From: UBA4055 sp964648295
Lineage (GTDB): Bacteria > UBA4055
Assembly (NCBI GenBank): GCA_964648295.1
Contig: CAZYNH010000009.1
Span: 1 to 64,000, forward strand
Length of the DNA stretch: 64,000 bases
Direction of reading: 5' to 3'
The notes under the pieces: model-generated
Databases searched by the model: none
The model's input: the letters and a program-made list of their open reading frames with translations, nothing else
What the model was told of the DNA's origin: nothing
Shown: piece by piece, positions 26,683-34,065 of the stretch
Position numbering within the stretch: position 1 is the stretch's first letter
Layout of the letters: every line of letters begins with the position of its first letter
Program-made: the position numbers and the translations under genes

Positions 26683-27797
26683 GAGCTACCTCTACTAAGT
26701 AACTTTTCAATATCTTTCATATACGCTTCAACGACAATACTCCTATCAAATTCTCTTTCTACTTTCAATCTTGAATACTTGCACATTGATACTTTTTGTT
26801 CTTCGCGGAGTTCTATGAATTGTATTATCTTTTCTTCCAAATCTTTCGCATTCTTTACTTCAAATAAAAAGCCGTTTTTGCCTTCATCAACAATTTCTCT
26901 GCAACCGGGAATGTTGCTTGCTATCAGAGGTTTTCCCATTGCGGCGCCTTCCTGAAGAACATTTGACATACCTTCATGATACGAAGGATTAACGATGCAG
27001 TCGGCTTCTCTGATCTGTACTCTGACATCTTCAGATCTTCCGAGAAATTCAATGTTCTTGTTTCTTTGGGAATAGGAAATATATTTATCTTCCTCCATGC
27101 CGCCGACAAACTGGAAAACAGTATCGGGGAATTTTTTAATGACATTTTGAGCAGCTTCAAACAATTCTTCAATACCTTTTTCCTTCATTAAGCGCCCGAT
27201 GAAAAGGAACTTAATTTTACCGTCTTTTATTGTTTTTTCTAAAGGTTTGAATTTTTCAAGGTTCACACCAGAACCGGATATTAGTTTAACCTTTGTCCTA
27301 TCGACTAGCCTGCAATTTAAAAAAAAATCAAGATTTGTAGAATTTTGGAAAAAAACTATCTTTGCTTTGCTACAGGCATATTTATATAAGAGCTTTACCA
27401 ATGATTTTAATTTATGTGAGATCATGGAAGTCCCTATGCCGGTCACATTCATGATAACTGGTATTGAAAATTTATTGGCTACATAATTTCCATAAATGTT
27501 TGGTTTTACTGTGTAAGTAAGTATAATATCAGGCTGAAATTCCCGAATTATACTTTTGTACCTCTTGATTAATTTGTAATCAGTAAAAGGATTGATCGAT
27601 CTTCTGTTCATCTCAGAAACTATGTAGTCGGCTCCGATGTTTTTCAATTTCTTAACATACAAATCTTCTGAGTTGTTCGGGACGCAGAAAGTAACTGAAA
27701 AATTTTCAGATAAAAGTTTTTCGATCAGCTCTAGTCTAAAGTGATACAACCCTCCTGCTGAATTAGCCAGTATAAGTATTTTTCTATTATTTAACAT
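26679..27797 (-). CDS. Glycosyltransferase family 4, CapM/PglA-like
   Basis: 372 residues. The N-terminal A-N-S-A-G-G-L-Y-H-F-R-L-E-L-I and D-I-I-L-T-Y-T-V-K-P-N-I-Y-G are typical of the CapM/PglA/WbpX-like group. The C-terminal domain has F-L-F-I-G-R-L-M-K-E-K-G-I-E-E-L and the retaining-GT4 stretch P-S-Y-H-E-G-M-S-N-V-L-Q-E-G-A-A-M-G-K-P-L. In PglA-like systems this enzyme adds the second sugar, onto the one placed by a PglC-type transferase. The operon begins with such a transferase, so that role is plausible here. It overlaps both neighbours (4 and 11 bp). Confidence 0.88.
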   Translation of the reverse strand: MLNNRKILILANSAGGLYHFRLELIEKLLSENFSVTFCVPNNSEDLYVKKLKNIGADYIVSEMNRRSINPFTDYKLIKRYKSIIREFQPDIILTYTVKPNIYGNYVANKFSIPVIMNVTGIGTSMISHKLKSLVKLLYKYACSKAKIVFFQNSTNLDFFLNCRLVDRTKVKLISGSGVNLEKFKPLEKTIKDGKIKFLFIGRLMKEKGIEELFEAAQNVIKKFPDTVFQFVGGMEEDKYISYSQRNKNIEFLGRSEDVRVQIREADCIVNPSYHEGMSNVLQEGAAMGKPLIASNIPGCREIVDEGKNGFLFEVKNAKDLEEKIIQFIELREEQKVSMCKYSRLKVEREFDRSIVVEAYMKDIEKLLSRGSS

Positions 27798-28761
27798 TTT
27801 TTATTACAACTCTGTCATGTTTCATCATTACGACATTTTCTTTGTAACTTCCTATGATAATTTTGTTTTTCAAGCTATTTAGGTTATTAAAGATAAATTT
27901 CGGGAAATTCTCCCCGCACTCATAAGCTAAAGGGTAACCGCCACCGAATCTTGGGTTTATTTCTGATATGTAATACTTCTTTCCGATCTTGAACACATCA
28001 ATGTCAATTGGACCTACAAGATTGGTTTTGCTAACAAGCTTCCGAACAGTATTGATCAGATTTTTGCGCTTGAACGATCTTGCTTTATCTGTTTCCCCTG
28101 CCCTCATAGCTATTTTTTCTTTTGAGAAAATTGAAATGATCTCTTTTGAAACAAGATCAATATAAACATCAACGCCTATTTCCTGACCTTTAAGGTACTC
28201 CTGAATGATCATTTCTTTTGCAGAGTTAAAGACAATTTCAGCTTCTTTCAAGTTTTGAACTTTGTTTATATTCAGGCTTGCGCTACCTCTTTGCGGTTTT
28301 ATGAAAACAGGGAATTCGATTTCCTTGTTCTTCAAGGCTTTTTCAAAATCAGTTAATTTGTTAAAAGTCAGTGCACAATAGAACTTATTTTTTACCAGAA
28401 ACTTATAAGTATCATATTTATCAAGCCAAAGTTCGCAATCTTTATGTGGCGATACGATAACTTTAGTACCTATTTTCTCGAATTCACTATGATGCTTTGC
28501 CAATAATGACAGTTCAGGATCAATTAGTGACAATATACCATTGATCTTTTCTTTTTTACAGATTTTCATCAGTTCAGAAATATAATCCGGATGATCGATC
28601 CTCGGTACAATATAGTTTTTATCTGATAGATAAGTCGCAGGTGCCAAATCACTGCAGTCAGTAGTAATCACTTTCCCTTTACCTTTGAATTCTTTTTTGA
28701 AGTATTCAATAAGAAGTGATCTTCTGCCTGCGCTGGTTATTAGGATGTTTGATTTATTCAT
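27787..28761 (-). CDS. ATP-grasp ligase (CarB-like), glycan-modification context
   Basis: About 324 residues from ATG 28761. That start gives an 8-bp overlap with the GNAT stop and skips a less likely ATG at 28785. The pre-ATP-grasp part begins I-L-I-T-S-A-G-R-R-S-L-L and has D-C-S-D-L-A-P-A. The ATP-grasp core follows, with F-P-V-F-I-K-P-Q-R-G-S-A-S, a lid with I-I-Q-E-Y-L-K-G-Q-E and metal ligands in Y-I-S-E-I-N-P-R-F-G-G-G. These enzymes couple ATP hydrolysis to joining a carboxylate and an amine through an acyl phosphate. With the PLP enzyme and GNAT upstream, it may attach an amino acid to a sugar; that is inference. Substrates cannot be read from sequence. Confidence 0.85.
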   Translation of the reverse strand: MNKSNILITSAGRRSLLIEYFKKEFKGKGKVITTDCSDLAPATYLSDKNYIVPRIDHPDYISELMKICKKEKINGILSLIDPELSLLAKHHSEFEKIGTKVIVSPHKDCELWLDKYDTYKFLVKNKFYCALTFNKLTDFEKALKNKEIEFPVFIKPQRGSASLNINKVQNLKEAEIVFNSAKEMIIQEYLKGQEIGVDVYIDLVSKEIISIFSKEKIAMRAGETDKARSFKRKNLINTVRKLVSKTNLVGPIDIDVFKIGKKYYISEINPRFGGGYPLAYECGENFPKFIFNNLNSLKNKIIIGSYKENVVMMKHDRVVIKNVK

Positions 28762-29293
28762 TTTCAGATCTCTTTTCCCATTCATCTTTTAAAACGCTGT
28801 AATAAACGACATCCCAAAATTTTCCGTCTTTCCATTTATGACTTCTCAGTATTCCCTCTTTAATCATACCGTTTCTTTCATGTGCTTTTTGTGATTTAAT
28901 GTTATATCCAAGAGTATGACCGTAAACTTTATTCATGCCCAGCTGATAAAAAGCATAATTAAAAACCAACCTTACAACTTCATCAGGCAGTCTTAATCCC
29001 AAATACTCTTTTTCCCCGATAGTAATGTAATATTCAGCTTTTCTGTTTTTGTAATCAATATCTATCAATCCTGTCATGCCGATGACCTTGTCGGTTTCAA
29101 TATCGACTATTGCAAAGTTAATTTTTGAATTATCAGTCAGAGTATTTTGAAACCATGCTTGAGTTTTAGCCAAAGAGACAGGGATATCAAATCCAAGCGT
29201 TCTATTTGTTTCTTCATCGTTTATCCATTTTACCCTTAACGGTAGATCTTCTTTTTCGAATAATCTGAGATAAATTCTTTTTCCTTTTAGCAT
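28754..29293 (-). CDS. GNAT family N-acetyltransferase
   Basis: 179 residues. It has the RimJ/RimL-type GNAT layout: M-L-K-G-K-R-I-Y-L-R-L-F-E-K-E-D-L at the N-terminus, V-I-G-M-T-G-L strand, Y-Y-I-T-I-G-E-K-E-Y-L-G-L-R-L-P acetyl-CoA loop (the usual Q/R-x-x-G-x-G/A site is altered to Y-L-G-L-R), then N-x-K-S-Q-K-A-H-E-R-N-G-M. It transfers acetyl (or another acyl group) from CoA to an amine. In this operon the amine is likely an amino sugar or the product of the neighbouring PLP enzyme. It overlaps the PLP gene by 7 bp and the ATP-grasp gene by 8 bp. Confidence 0.87.
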   Translation of the reverse strand: MLKGKRIYLRLFEKEDLPLRVKWINDEETNRTLGFDIPVSLAKTQAWFQNTLTDNSKINFAIVDIETDKVIGMTGLIDIDYKNRKAEYYITIGEKEYLGLRLPDEVVRLVFNYAFYQLGMNKVYGHTLGYNIKSQKAHERNGMIKEGILRSHKWKDGKFWDVVYYSVLKDEWEKRSENE

Positions 29294-30258
29294 ATCTGCT
29301 CCTCTGAGGGTTTAATTTCTGATCCTTTTTCAAAGAAAATTGGAATTCCTCCGGTATGAATGAAAAGTATATTTTTATTCTTAATTTTGTGTTTCTTTAC
29401 ATACTCAATCATTCCATAAAAAGCTTTGCCTGTGTAAACTGGATCTAAAATAATCGCGTTCGATTTTAACATATTTTTGATTGTTGTGGATATCTCAGGG
29501 TAAATATCTGCATATCCGTTTCCGATATAGCTGTCATCAAAAGTGATATGTTCATCGTATTTGTATTTTGATTCAGATCCGAAAAAATCAGCGAGGCTAT
29601 TTTTTAAAACTTCTTTACCTCTTGATTCTATTCTTGCTATGCTGATCCCAATGATTTTTTCTTTTCCTTTCTTATGTAACTTGCCGGCTATTAAACCTGC
29701 TTGTGTTGTTCCTGTTCCGGAAGCAAGGAATATATAATCGAATTCAAGTTTTAAATATTTTGTTTGTTTTTGAATTTCTTGGTAAGCATCAAAATATGCT
29801 TGTGTACCCAAATTGCCGTGCCCTCCGCCTTCGATAAAATATGGCGAAAATCCATCTTTAGTTAATTTTTTTAAAGTAATATATATTTTTTTTGCTGCAT
29901 TTTCAGGATTGCACCAAGTTATATCTACGTCGCACAATGAGAATATCAAGTCGTTTCCGTTATATTTAAGATCATTCTTTGTACCGGTTAATATCAGATG
30001 GCATTTCAATCCGAATTTTGCGGCAGCTACTGCGGTTAATCGGCAATGATTAGAATGTGGTGAGCCATAAGTTACTATATAATCAGAATTTTTAGAAATC
30101 AGATCATACATAAAATATTCAAGTTTTCTGGCTTTGTTTCCGCCCAAGGCAAAATCAGTTAGGTCGTCTCTTTTGATATAGTAGTTATTCTTGCTGTCTA
30201 AATCAATCGGGTGCAGTGGTGTTGGTAATCTAAGCATATCAATTTTCTTATTCAACAT
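29287..30258 (-). CDS. PLP-dependent enzyme, D-cysteine desulfhydrase/ACC deaminase family
   Basis: 323 residues, fold-type II PLP enzyme. The PLP lysine lies in L-G-G-N-K-A-R-K-L-E near residue 40, and Y-G-S-P-H-S-N-H-C-R-L follows near 65. A glycine-rich phosphate loop is seen at A-S-G-T-G-T-T-Q-A-G near 180. Known members deaminate D-cysteine, D-serine or 1-aminocyclopropane-1-carboxylate, or racemise amino acids. A housekeeping role would not explain its place second in a capsule operon, between the initiating transferase and a GNAT with overlaps on both sides (11 and 7 bp). It may therefore prepare an amino-acid-like building block for the glycan. Confidence 0.85.
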   Translation of the reverse strand: MLNKKIDMLRLPTPLHPIDLDSKNNYYIKRDDLTDFALGGNKARKLEYFMYDLISKNSDYIVTYGSPHSNHCRLTAVAAAKFGLKCHLILTGTKNDLKYNGNDLIFSLCDVDITWCNPENAAKKIYITLKKLTKDGFSPYFIEGGGHGNLGTQAYFDAYQEIQKQTKYLKLEFDYIFLASGTGTTQAGLIAGKLHKKGKEKIIGISIARIESRGKEVLKNSLADFFGSESKYKYDEHITFDDSYIGNGYADIYPEISTTIKNMLKSNAIILDPVYTGKAFYGMIEYVKKHKIKNKNILFIHTGGIPIFFEKGSEIKPSEEQIC

Positions 30259-30892
30259 GCTCGATCCTTTCAGGTATTTTATGCTCTGATCCCTTTGGCA
30301 AGTAGATGTTTTTCTTGAAAAAAATATTCCAGATCGTCATAAAAAAGATATAAGTATCTAAAGTCAGACTGATTTTCTCAATGTATTGAACATCATAAAC
30401 GAATCTTTCATCCCATGTTCCTGAGTTTCTCAAAATTATCTGTGCGTATCCGCTAATTCCGGGTTTCACTATAAATCTCTGTTTGTCAATTTCGCTGTAT
30501 TCTTCAAATTTTCTCGGGTGATAAGGTACCGGAGGTCTTGGTCCGATAAAGCTCATTTCGCCTTTGAGTATATTTATAATTTGCGGTATTTCGTCAAAGC
30601 TCGTTTTTCTCAGGATATTACCGACTTTTGTAATTCTCGGATCATTTTCTTTTGTTCTTAAACCACTTCCTGTTTTTATAGCACCGTCGATCATCGTTCT
30701 AAACTTAAATATCTCAAATACCTTACCATCCTTGCCTAACCTTTTCTGTTTATAGAATATTGGTCCTTTGGATTCCAGCTTTATGAGGATGGCTATTACG
30801 ATCAAAAATGGTAAAGTGACTGTAAGTAGAATTATCGCAAATATTATATCGAATATGCGTTTGAATATTAGGTATGACCTGTTTTTTCTCAT
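30248..30892 (-). CDS. Small PglC-type phosphoglycosyl transferase (initiating)
   Basis: 214 residues from ATG 30892. One re-entrant or membrane helix (about 12-33, I-I-F-A-I-I-L-L-T-V-T-L-P-F-L-I-V) is followed by the catalytic domain: E-I-F-K-F-R-T-M (catalytic acidic region downstream), S-F-D-E-I-P-Q-I-I-N-I-L-K-G-E-M-S, F-I-G-P-R-P-P-V-P and P-G-I-S-G-Y-A-Q-I. It lacks the N-terminal membrane and Rossmann domains of the WbaP-like enzyme at 7906. It transfers a sugar-1-phosphate to undecaprenyl phosphate; PglC relatives prefer UDP-bacillosamine-type sugars, which the 39575/40710 pair could supply. An ATG at 30919 lies upstream of the predicted transcript start, so I chose 30892. First gene of the operon. 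Confidence 0.9.
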   Translation of the reverse strand: MRKNRSYLIFKRIFDIIFAIILLTVTLPFLIVIAILIKLESKGPIFYKQKRLGKDGKVFEIFKFRTMIDGAIKTGSGLRTKENDPRITKVGNILRKTSFDEIPQIINILKGEMSFIGPRPPVPYHPRKFEEYSEIDKQRFIVKPGISGYAQIILRNSGTWDERFVYDVQYIEKISLTLDTYIFFMTIWNIFFKKNIYLPKGSEHKIPERIEHVE

Positions 30893-30919
30893 AAGTTCCG
30901 GTTTATTTTGTACGCGCAT

Positions 30920-30948
30920 AATTTAATTAATTTTATTAATAAGGTCAA
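30920..30948 (-). promoter_or_regulatory. Candidate promoter of the ten-gene serotype operon
   Basis: On the - strand: TTGACC (30948-30943), 17-bp spacer, TAAATT (30925-30920). The -10 ends one base before the ATG at 30919, so transcription would begin near 30913, inside the longest open frame. This supports the ATG at 30892 as the translated start. No other - strand promoter is obvious through the tightly overlapping operon. Confidence 0.55.
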
Positions 30949-30953
30949 GCTGA

Positions 30954-31115
30954 TTGTTTATTCGTTCATTTAAGAAAATCCGTATTTATTTTGCCGATGA
31001 GAGCGAGTTGTATGTGGGATGTGCCGATCCGGATAAGGTTTATTTTGAGAATGTTTCGGTTAAAAATGATTTCAAGTATATTTTTATTACCCTGTACAGG
31101 ATCGTTAAGAGGTAG
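30954..31115 (+). pseudogene. Remnant of the C-terminus of a bacterial sugar transferase
   Basis: A 53-codon open stretch (TTG 30954 to TAG 31115). From 31032 to 31112 it reads D-K-V-Y-F-E-N-V-S-V-K-N-D and on to T-L-Y-R-I-V-K-R. Aligned without gaps to the C-terminus of the PglC-like enzyme at 30248 (D-V-Q-Y-I-E-K-I-S-L-T-L-D), the D, Y, E, S, D, F, T and I positions agree over 27 residues. The WbaP-like enzyme (D-I-Y-Y-I-E-N-R-S-L-L-L-D) agrees similarly. The catalytic part is gone. It points away from the live copy, so it is probably the tail of an older locus end. Confidence 0.55.
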
Positions 31116-31170
31116 GGTTCAGATCTCTATTCCGTGATCGGTAATTTCCTGTAAGAAACCGGTTAATTCT

Positions 31171-31234
31171 GCCAATGGAATGGCGATAATCGGCTAAAAA
31201 AAGCCAATGGATTGGCGATAATCGGCTAAAAAAA
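31171..31234. repeat. Two tandem copies of a 32-bp repeat with internal palindrome
   Basis: Copies start at 31171 and 31203 and differ at one base (GGAATGG versus GGATTGG). A third partial start (GCCAA) is at 31235. Each unit contains GGCTAAAAAAAGCC, a short inverted repeat, and TTGGC pairs with GCCAA across the copy junction. Only two copies without unique spacers rules out a CRISPR array. Function unknown; a duplicated operator or a terminator-like element are options. Confidence 0.85.
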
Positions 31235-31246
31235 GCCAAAGTGTGC

Positions 31247-31345
31247 TTGACTTTCAAAGTGACCCTTTATATATTTATATCAGAAATAAATCAGAGGTCC
31301 GGTAAAACGACCATTCTTCATCATATCTTCGACGGTTCGAACTGA
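31247..31345 (+). pseudogene. Remnant of an AAA-type ATPase (Walker A region)
   Basis: The + strand frame ending in TGA at 31343-31345 reads I-F-I-S-E-I-N followed by Q-R-S-G-K-T-T-I-L-H-H-I-F-D-G-S-N. This matches the N-terminal strand, Walker A loop (R-R-S-G-K-S/T-T) and following helix of DUF4143-type ATPases such as the intact neighbour at 34119. The frame breaks on both sides and no start or ribosome site fits. Probably the wreck of a fourth ATPase gene of this island. The short length makes the call tentative. Confidence 0.45.
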
Positions 31346-31463
31346 GCAATAAAATAACCGAAAGTTTAACAGTCTGAGACCCAAGTGATCGCAAGGGATA
31401 ATTTTGAAGAGTTTCTCTATTAAGGTCAGGCGGGAAGATTTTGGAGTGATCCTAATTATTTCC

Positions 31464-31492
31464 TTGCATCCGGTAAACAGGGTGATTATATT
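31464..31492 (+). promoter_or_regulatory. Candidate promoter for the Fic gene
   Basis: TTGCAT (31464-31469), 17-bp spacer, TATATT (31487-31492). Transcription would begin near 31499, giving a leader of about 88 bases before ATG 31587. The same TTGCAT -35 appears before two of the neighbouring ATPase genes. Confidence 0.5.
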
Positions 31493-31586
31493 TCTTTTTT
31501 AGGAGTAAAAAGTTGTTTTAGCTATAAAAACGAGGGCAATGATTACACTCGAAACGAAAACGAGGGTAAAAAAAAGAGAAAAATAC

Positions 31587-32666
31587 ATGGATAAATTCGA
31601 CAAAAAAACACCTTACAACGAACTGCCTCTGCTTCCGCCGAAAGCCGAAATAGAAACTAAGAAAGTTCTGCAGAAGACTATTAGCGCGAGCCGGTTTTTA
31701 GCGAAGCTCAACGGTGCGATGACAGGCCTTCCTAATCCGGGATTGTTTCTCGACACATTATATTTGCAGGAAGCAAAAGCCAGTTCTGAAATCGAAAATA
31801 TTGTTACAACCAATGATGAATTGTTCAAGTCGGCGGCTGCGGATTTGAAAACAGAGAATACTGCTACAAAAGAGGTTCTGAGATACAAAGAAGCGCTCTG
31901 GCTGGGAATGTCAAGTCTGAAAAAGAGGCCGTTGATAACAACTAATTTGTGCATTGAGATAGTTCAGTGTATAAAGCAGAACAGATCTGGAATAAGGACA
32001 GTACCCGGAACAACGCTTTCAACTCCGAACGGCGAGATCATATACACTCCGCCCTCAGGCGAAAATGTGATCCGTGATAAGCTTCATAACCTTGAAAAGT
32101 TCATAAATGAAGAAAGCGGAATAGACCCTTTGATAAAAATGGCGGTTATACACTATCAGTTCGAAGCGATACACCCTTTTTCGGACGGTAACGGCAGGAC
32201 GGGCAGAATTCTTCTTCTCCTGTATCTCAAGCTCCAACAACTTCTCGATATACCGGGGATCTATCTCAGCGGCTATATCATCAAAAATAAAACAGACTAT
32301 TACTTGAAGATTAGAAGGGTTACTGAGAAGAATGATTGGGAAGGGTTTATACTATATATGCTTGACATGATTGAAAGCACATCAAAAGACAGCATAAAAC
32401 AGCTTGATTCGATCGTTGATCTTATGGATATGACTTCTCAAAAGATAAAGACAGCACTTCCGAAAATTTATTCAAAGGAGCTGGTCGAACAGTTATTCCG
32501 CCTGCCATATACAAAAAGGCAGTTTCTGATCGATGCGGGGTTGGGAAATCCTAAAACTGTCGGAAAGTATCTTCAATCGCTTGAAAATGGAGGTTTTCTT
32601 AAGTCCGTTTTGGTGGGCAAAGAAAAGTTGTATCTTAATTACGAACTCATGAATATACTGCTTTAG
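31587..32666 (+). CDS. Fic family protein (class II, self-inhibited type)
   Basis: 359 residues from ATG 31587, which gives the usual Fic_N start (Y-N-E-L-P-L-L-P-P); a longer frame begins at 31539 without support. The inhibitory helix motif [S/T]xxxE[G/N] is present as S66-S-E-I-E70-N71, and the catalytic motif H196-P-F-S-D-G-N-G-R-T-G-R is complete. A C-terminal winged-helix region (about 290-359) follows. Fic enzymes usually transfer AMP from ATP to a protein hydroxyl; class II members keep their inhibitory helix in the same chain, N-terminal to the Fic fold. The target is unknown. It converges on the ATPase gene at 32673 with 6 bp between stops. Confidence 0.92.
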   Translation: MDKFDKKTPYNELPLLPPKAEIETKKVLQKTISASRFLAKLNGAMTGLPNPGLFLDTLYLQEAKASSEIENIVTTNDELFKSAAADLKTENTATKEVLRYKEALWLGMSSLKKRPLITTNLCIEIVQCIKQNRSGIRTVPGTTLSTPNGEIIYTPPSGENVIRDKLHNLEKFINEESGIDPLIKMAVIHYQFEAIHPFSDGNGRTGRILLLLYLKLQQLLDIPGIYLSGYIIKNKTDYYLKIRRVTEKNDWEGFILYMLDMIESTSKDSIKQLDSIVDLMDMTSQKIKTALPKIYSKELVEQLFRLPYTKRQFLIDAGLGNPKTVGKYLQSLENGGFLKSVLVGKEKLYLNYELMNILL

Positions 32667-32672
32667 TCAAGG

Positions 32673-33896
32673 TCAGATGTATTCGGCCGGGATGGCTGTA
32701 ATACTCTCGCTTAAGGGAATATAGTTGTCGCAGAGGCAGATCAATGCACCTTCACCCGCAGGCAGATCAAGTTTGCCTGTCAGATGGAAATTTTTAATGT
32801 GTTCTTTTCTCGGCGAGGAGCTTTTCTTGAATTCAAAAGGATAAATATGGCCGTCTTTTAGAATAAGCAGGTCAATTTCCTTCGCGTCTTTATCTCTGTA
32901 AAAAAAGAAATTCTCTTTGATCCCGTTGTGCCAGTAACTTTTTAATATCTCGATCAATATCCAGGTCTCGAGGACATTTCCCGACATTGCTCCCGATTCG
33001 AGGGTTTCGGGACTTGACCAGCCTGTGAGGTATGAGCATAATCCGGTATCGAAGAAATACAGCTTAGGTGCTTTGATAAGCCTTTTTGAAACATTTGTGT
33101 GGTAAGGCTGAAGTAAATAGATTATCCCGCTTGTTTCAAGTATGGACAGCCATGATTTCGCGGTATTTGGAGCTACATCTGCATCCCTGGCGAGATCGGA
33201 AATGTTCAATAAGCTGCCTGTTCTTGCTGCTGCGGCTTTTAGAAATCTGAGAAAAGAAGTTTCATCTCCCACTTTTGCAAGGTCACGGACATCTCTCTGT
33301 ATGTAAGTCTGAATATATGAGCTGTAAAACAATTCTTTTTCGATATTCACAGAACCATACAATGCCGGCATGGACCCGCGCCATATCATTTTATATAATT
33401 CGTTTAAGCCTGCCGCTTTATTTATTTCTGCTCTTTTCTTTATTATTTCATAAGTCGGCAGAAAAGGTTCGTAATTTGCGCCTTTATTTAATATCTCGTG
33501 TTTTGATAACCCCAAAAGGTTTATTATTCCGATCCTGCCTGCCAATGACTCGGAAATTCCTTTCATCAGATGGAACTGCTGTGAGCCTGTCAGCCAGAAC
33601 ATTCCTTTATCCTGCTTCTCATCTATCAGGATCTTTATATAGGGAAGCAATTGGGGCGCATATTGAATTTCATCTATCAGGACAGGCGGCGGAAACCTTT
33701 TGAAAAATAGAGCGGGGTCGCTTTTAGCCAGACTTAAATTAGTCGGGTCATCTAAAGAAATATAGGTTCGGTCTTGAGAGCTTGCATGTCTTAATAAAGT
33801 GGTTTTTCCGACCTGTCTTGCGCCTGTTATAAGTAATGCGGGGAATTGGTCAGAAGCGCGTTTTATAAATTGTTCAGCAGTTCTTTTTATATACAT
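32673..33896 (-). CDS. AAA_14/DUF4143 ATPase, first of three in the island
   Basis: About 407 residues from ATG 33896, chosen because GGAG lies six bases upstream. Walker A is G25-A-R-Q-V-G-K-T; Walker B is V-L-I-D-E-I-Q (72-78); the sensor is L-T-G-S-Q. A winged-helix-like middle part follows (S-D-L-A-R-D-A-D-V-A-P-N-T-A-K-S). The C-terminal DUF4143 domain carries K-E-I-D-L-L and Y-P-F-E-F-K-K-S, which resemble the acidic-lysine core of PD-(D/E)XK nucleases. The family is widespread and variable, often in accessory regions; its biochemical role is not established. It has its own promoter (33927-33955). Confidence 0.85.
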   Translation of the reverse strand: MYIKRTAEQFIKRASDQFPALLITGARQVGKTTLLRHASSQDRTYISLDDPTNLSLAKSDPALFFKRFPPPVLIDEIQYAPQLLPYIKILIDEKQDKGMFWLTGSQQFHLMKGISESLAGRIGIINLLGLSKHEILNKGANYEPFLPTYEIIKKRAEINKAAGLNELYKMIWRGSMPALYGSVNIEKELFYSSYIQTYIQRDVRDLAKVGDETSFLRFLKAAAARTGSLLNISDLARDADVAPNTAKSWLSILETSGIIYLLQPYHTNVSKRLIKAPKLYFFDTGLCSYLTGWSSPETLESGAMSGNVLETWILIEILKSYWHNGIKENFFFYRDKDAKEIDLLILKDGHIYPFEFKKSSSPRKEHIKNFHLTGKLDLPAGEGALICLCDNYIPLSESITAIPAEYI

Positions 33897-33926
33897 TTTC
33901 ATCTCCAATGTTTAGCAGACAGTTCA

Positions 33927-33955
33927 AATATAATAACGAACAGCTATAAATGCAA
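33927..33955 (-). promoter_or_regulatory. Candidate promoter for the first DUF4143 ATPase gene
   Basis: On the - strand: TTGCAT (33955-33950), 17-bp spacer, TATATT (33932-33927). The transcript would start near 33920, about 24 bases before ATG 33896, just enough for the GGAG ribosome site. Confidence 0.6.
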
Positions 33956-34036
33956 GAAAAATCTTCGGCTATTTTGCAACATCGCTGCAAATTGGACGAA
34001 TGAAGTAGGGGATGTATTATATTATATATTATTTTC

Positions 34037-34065
34037 TTGCTTATTTAATTCAAAACCGGTAAATT
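34037..34065 (+). promoter_or_regulatory. Candidate promoter for the second DUF4143 ATPase gene
   Basis: TTGCTT (34037-34042), 17-bp spacer, TAAATT (34060-34065). The -10 lies inside the CCGGTAA/TTACCGG palindrome, so a protein bound there would block polymerase. Start of transcription near 34072. Confidence 0.5.

Larger units (their letters stand above)
30893..31586. other. Non-coding junction between serotype operon and Fic/ATPase island
   Basis: The only gene-free stretch longer than 300 bp in the window. It holds the - strand operon promoter (30920-30948), a decayed sugar-transferase fragment (30954-31115), two copies of a 32-bp repeat (31171-31234), a decayed ATPase fragment (about 31247-31345) and the Fic promoter (31464-31492). 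In 31346-31463 I recognise nothing firm. The mixture of remnants suggests repeated insertion and deletion at the edge of the capsule locus. Confidence 0.7.

Noticed and set aside
20477..30919. Transposase or integrase genes bordering the serotype operon
   Set aside because: None found on either strand. The exchange must have used homologous flanks or lost its mobile genes.
31171..31240. Short CRISPR array
   Set aside because: Copies are directly adjacent with no unique spacers, only two full units, and no cas genes are in the window.
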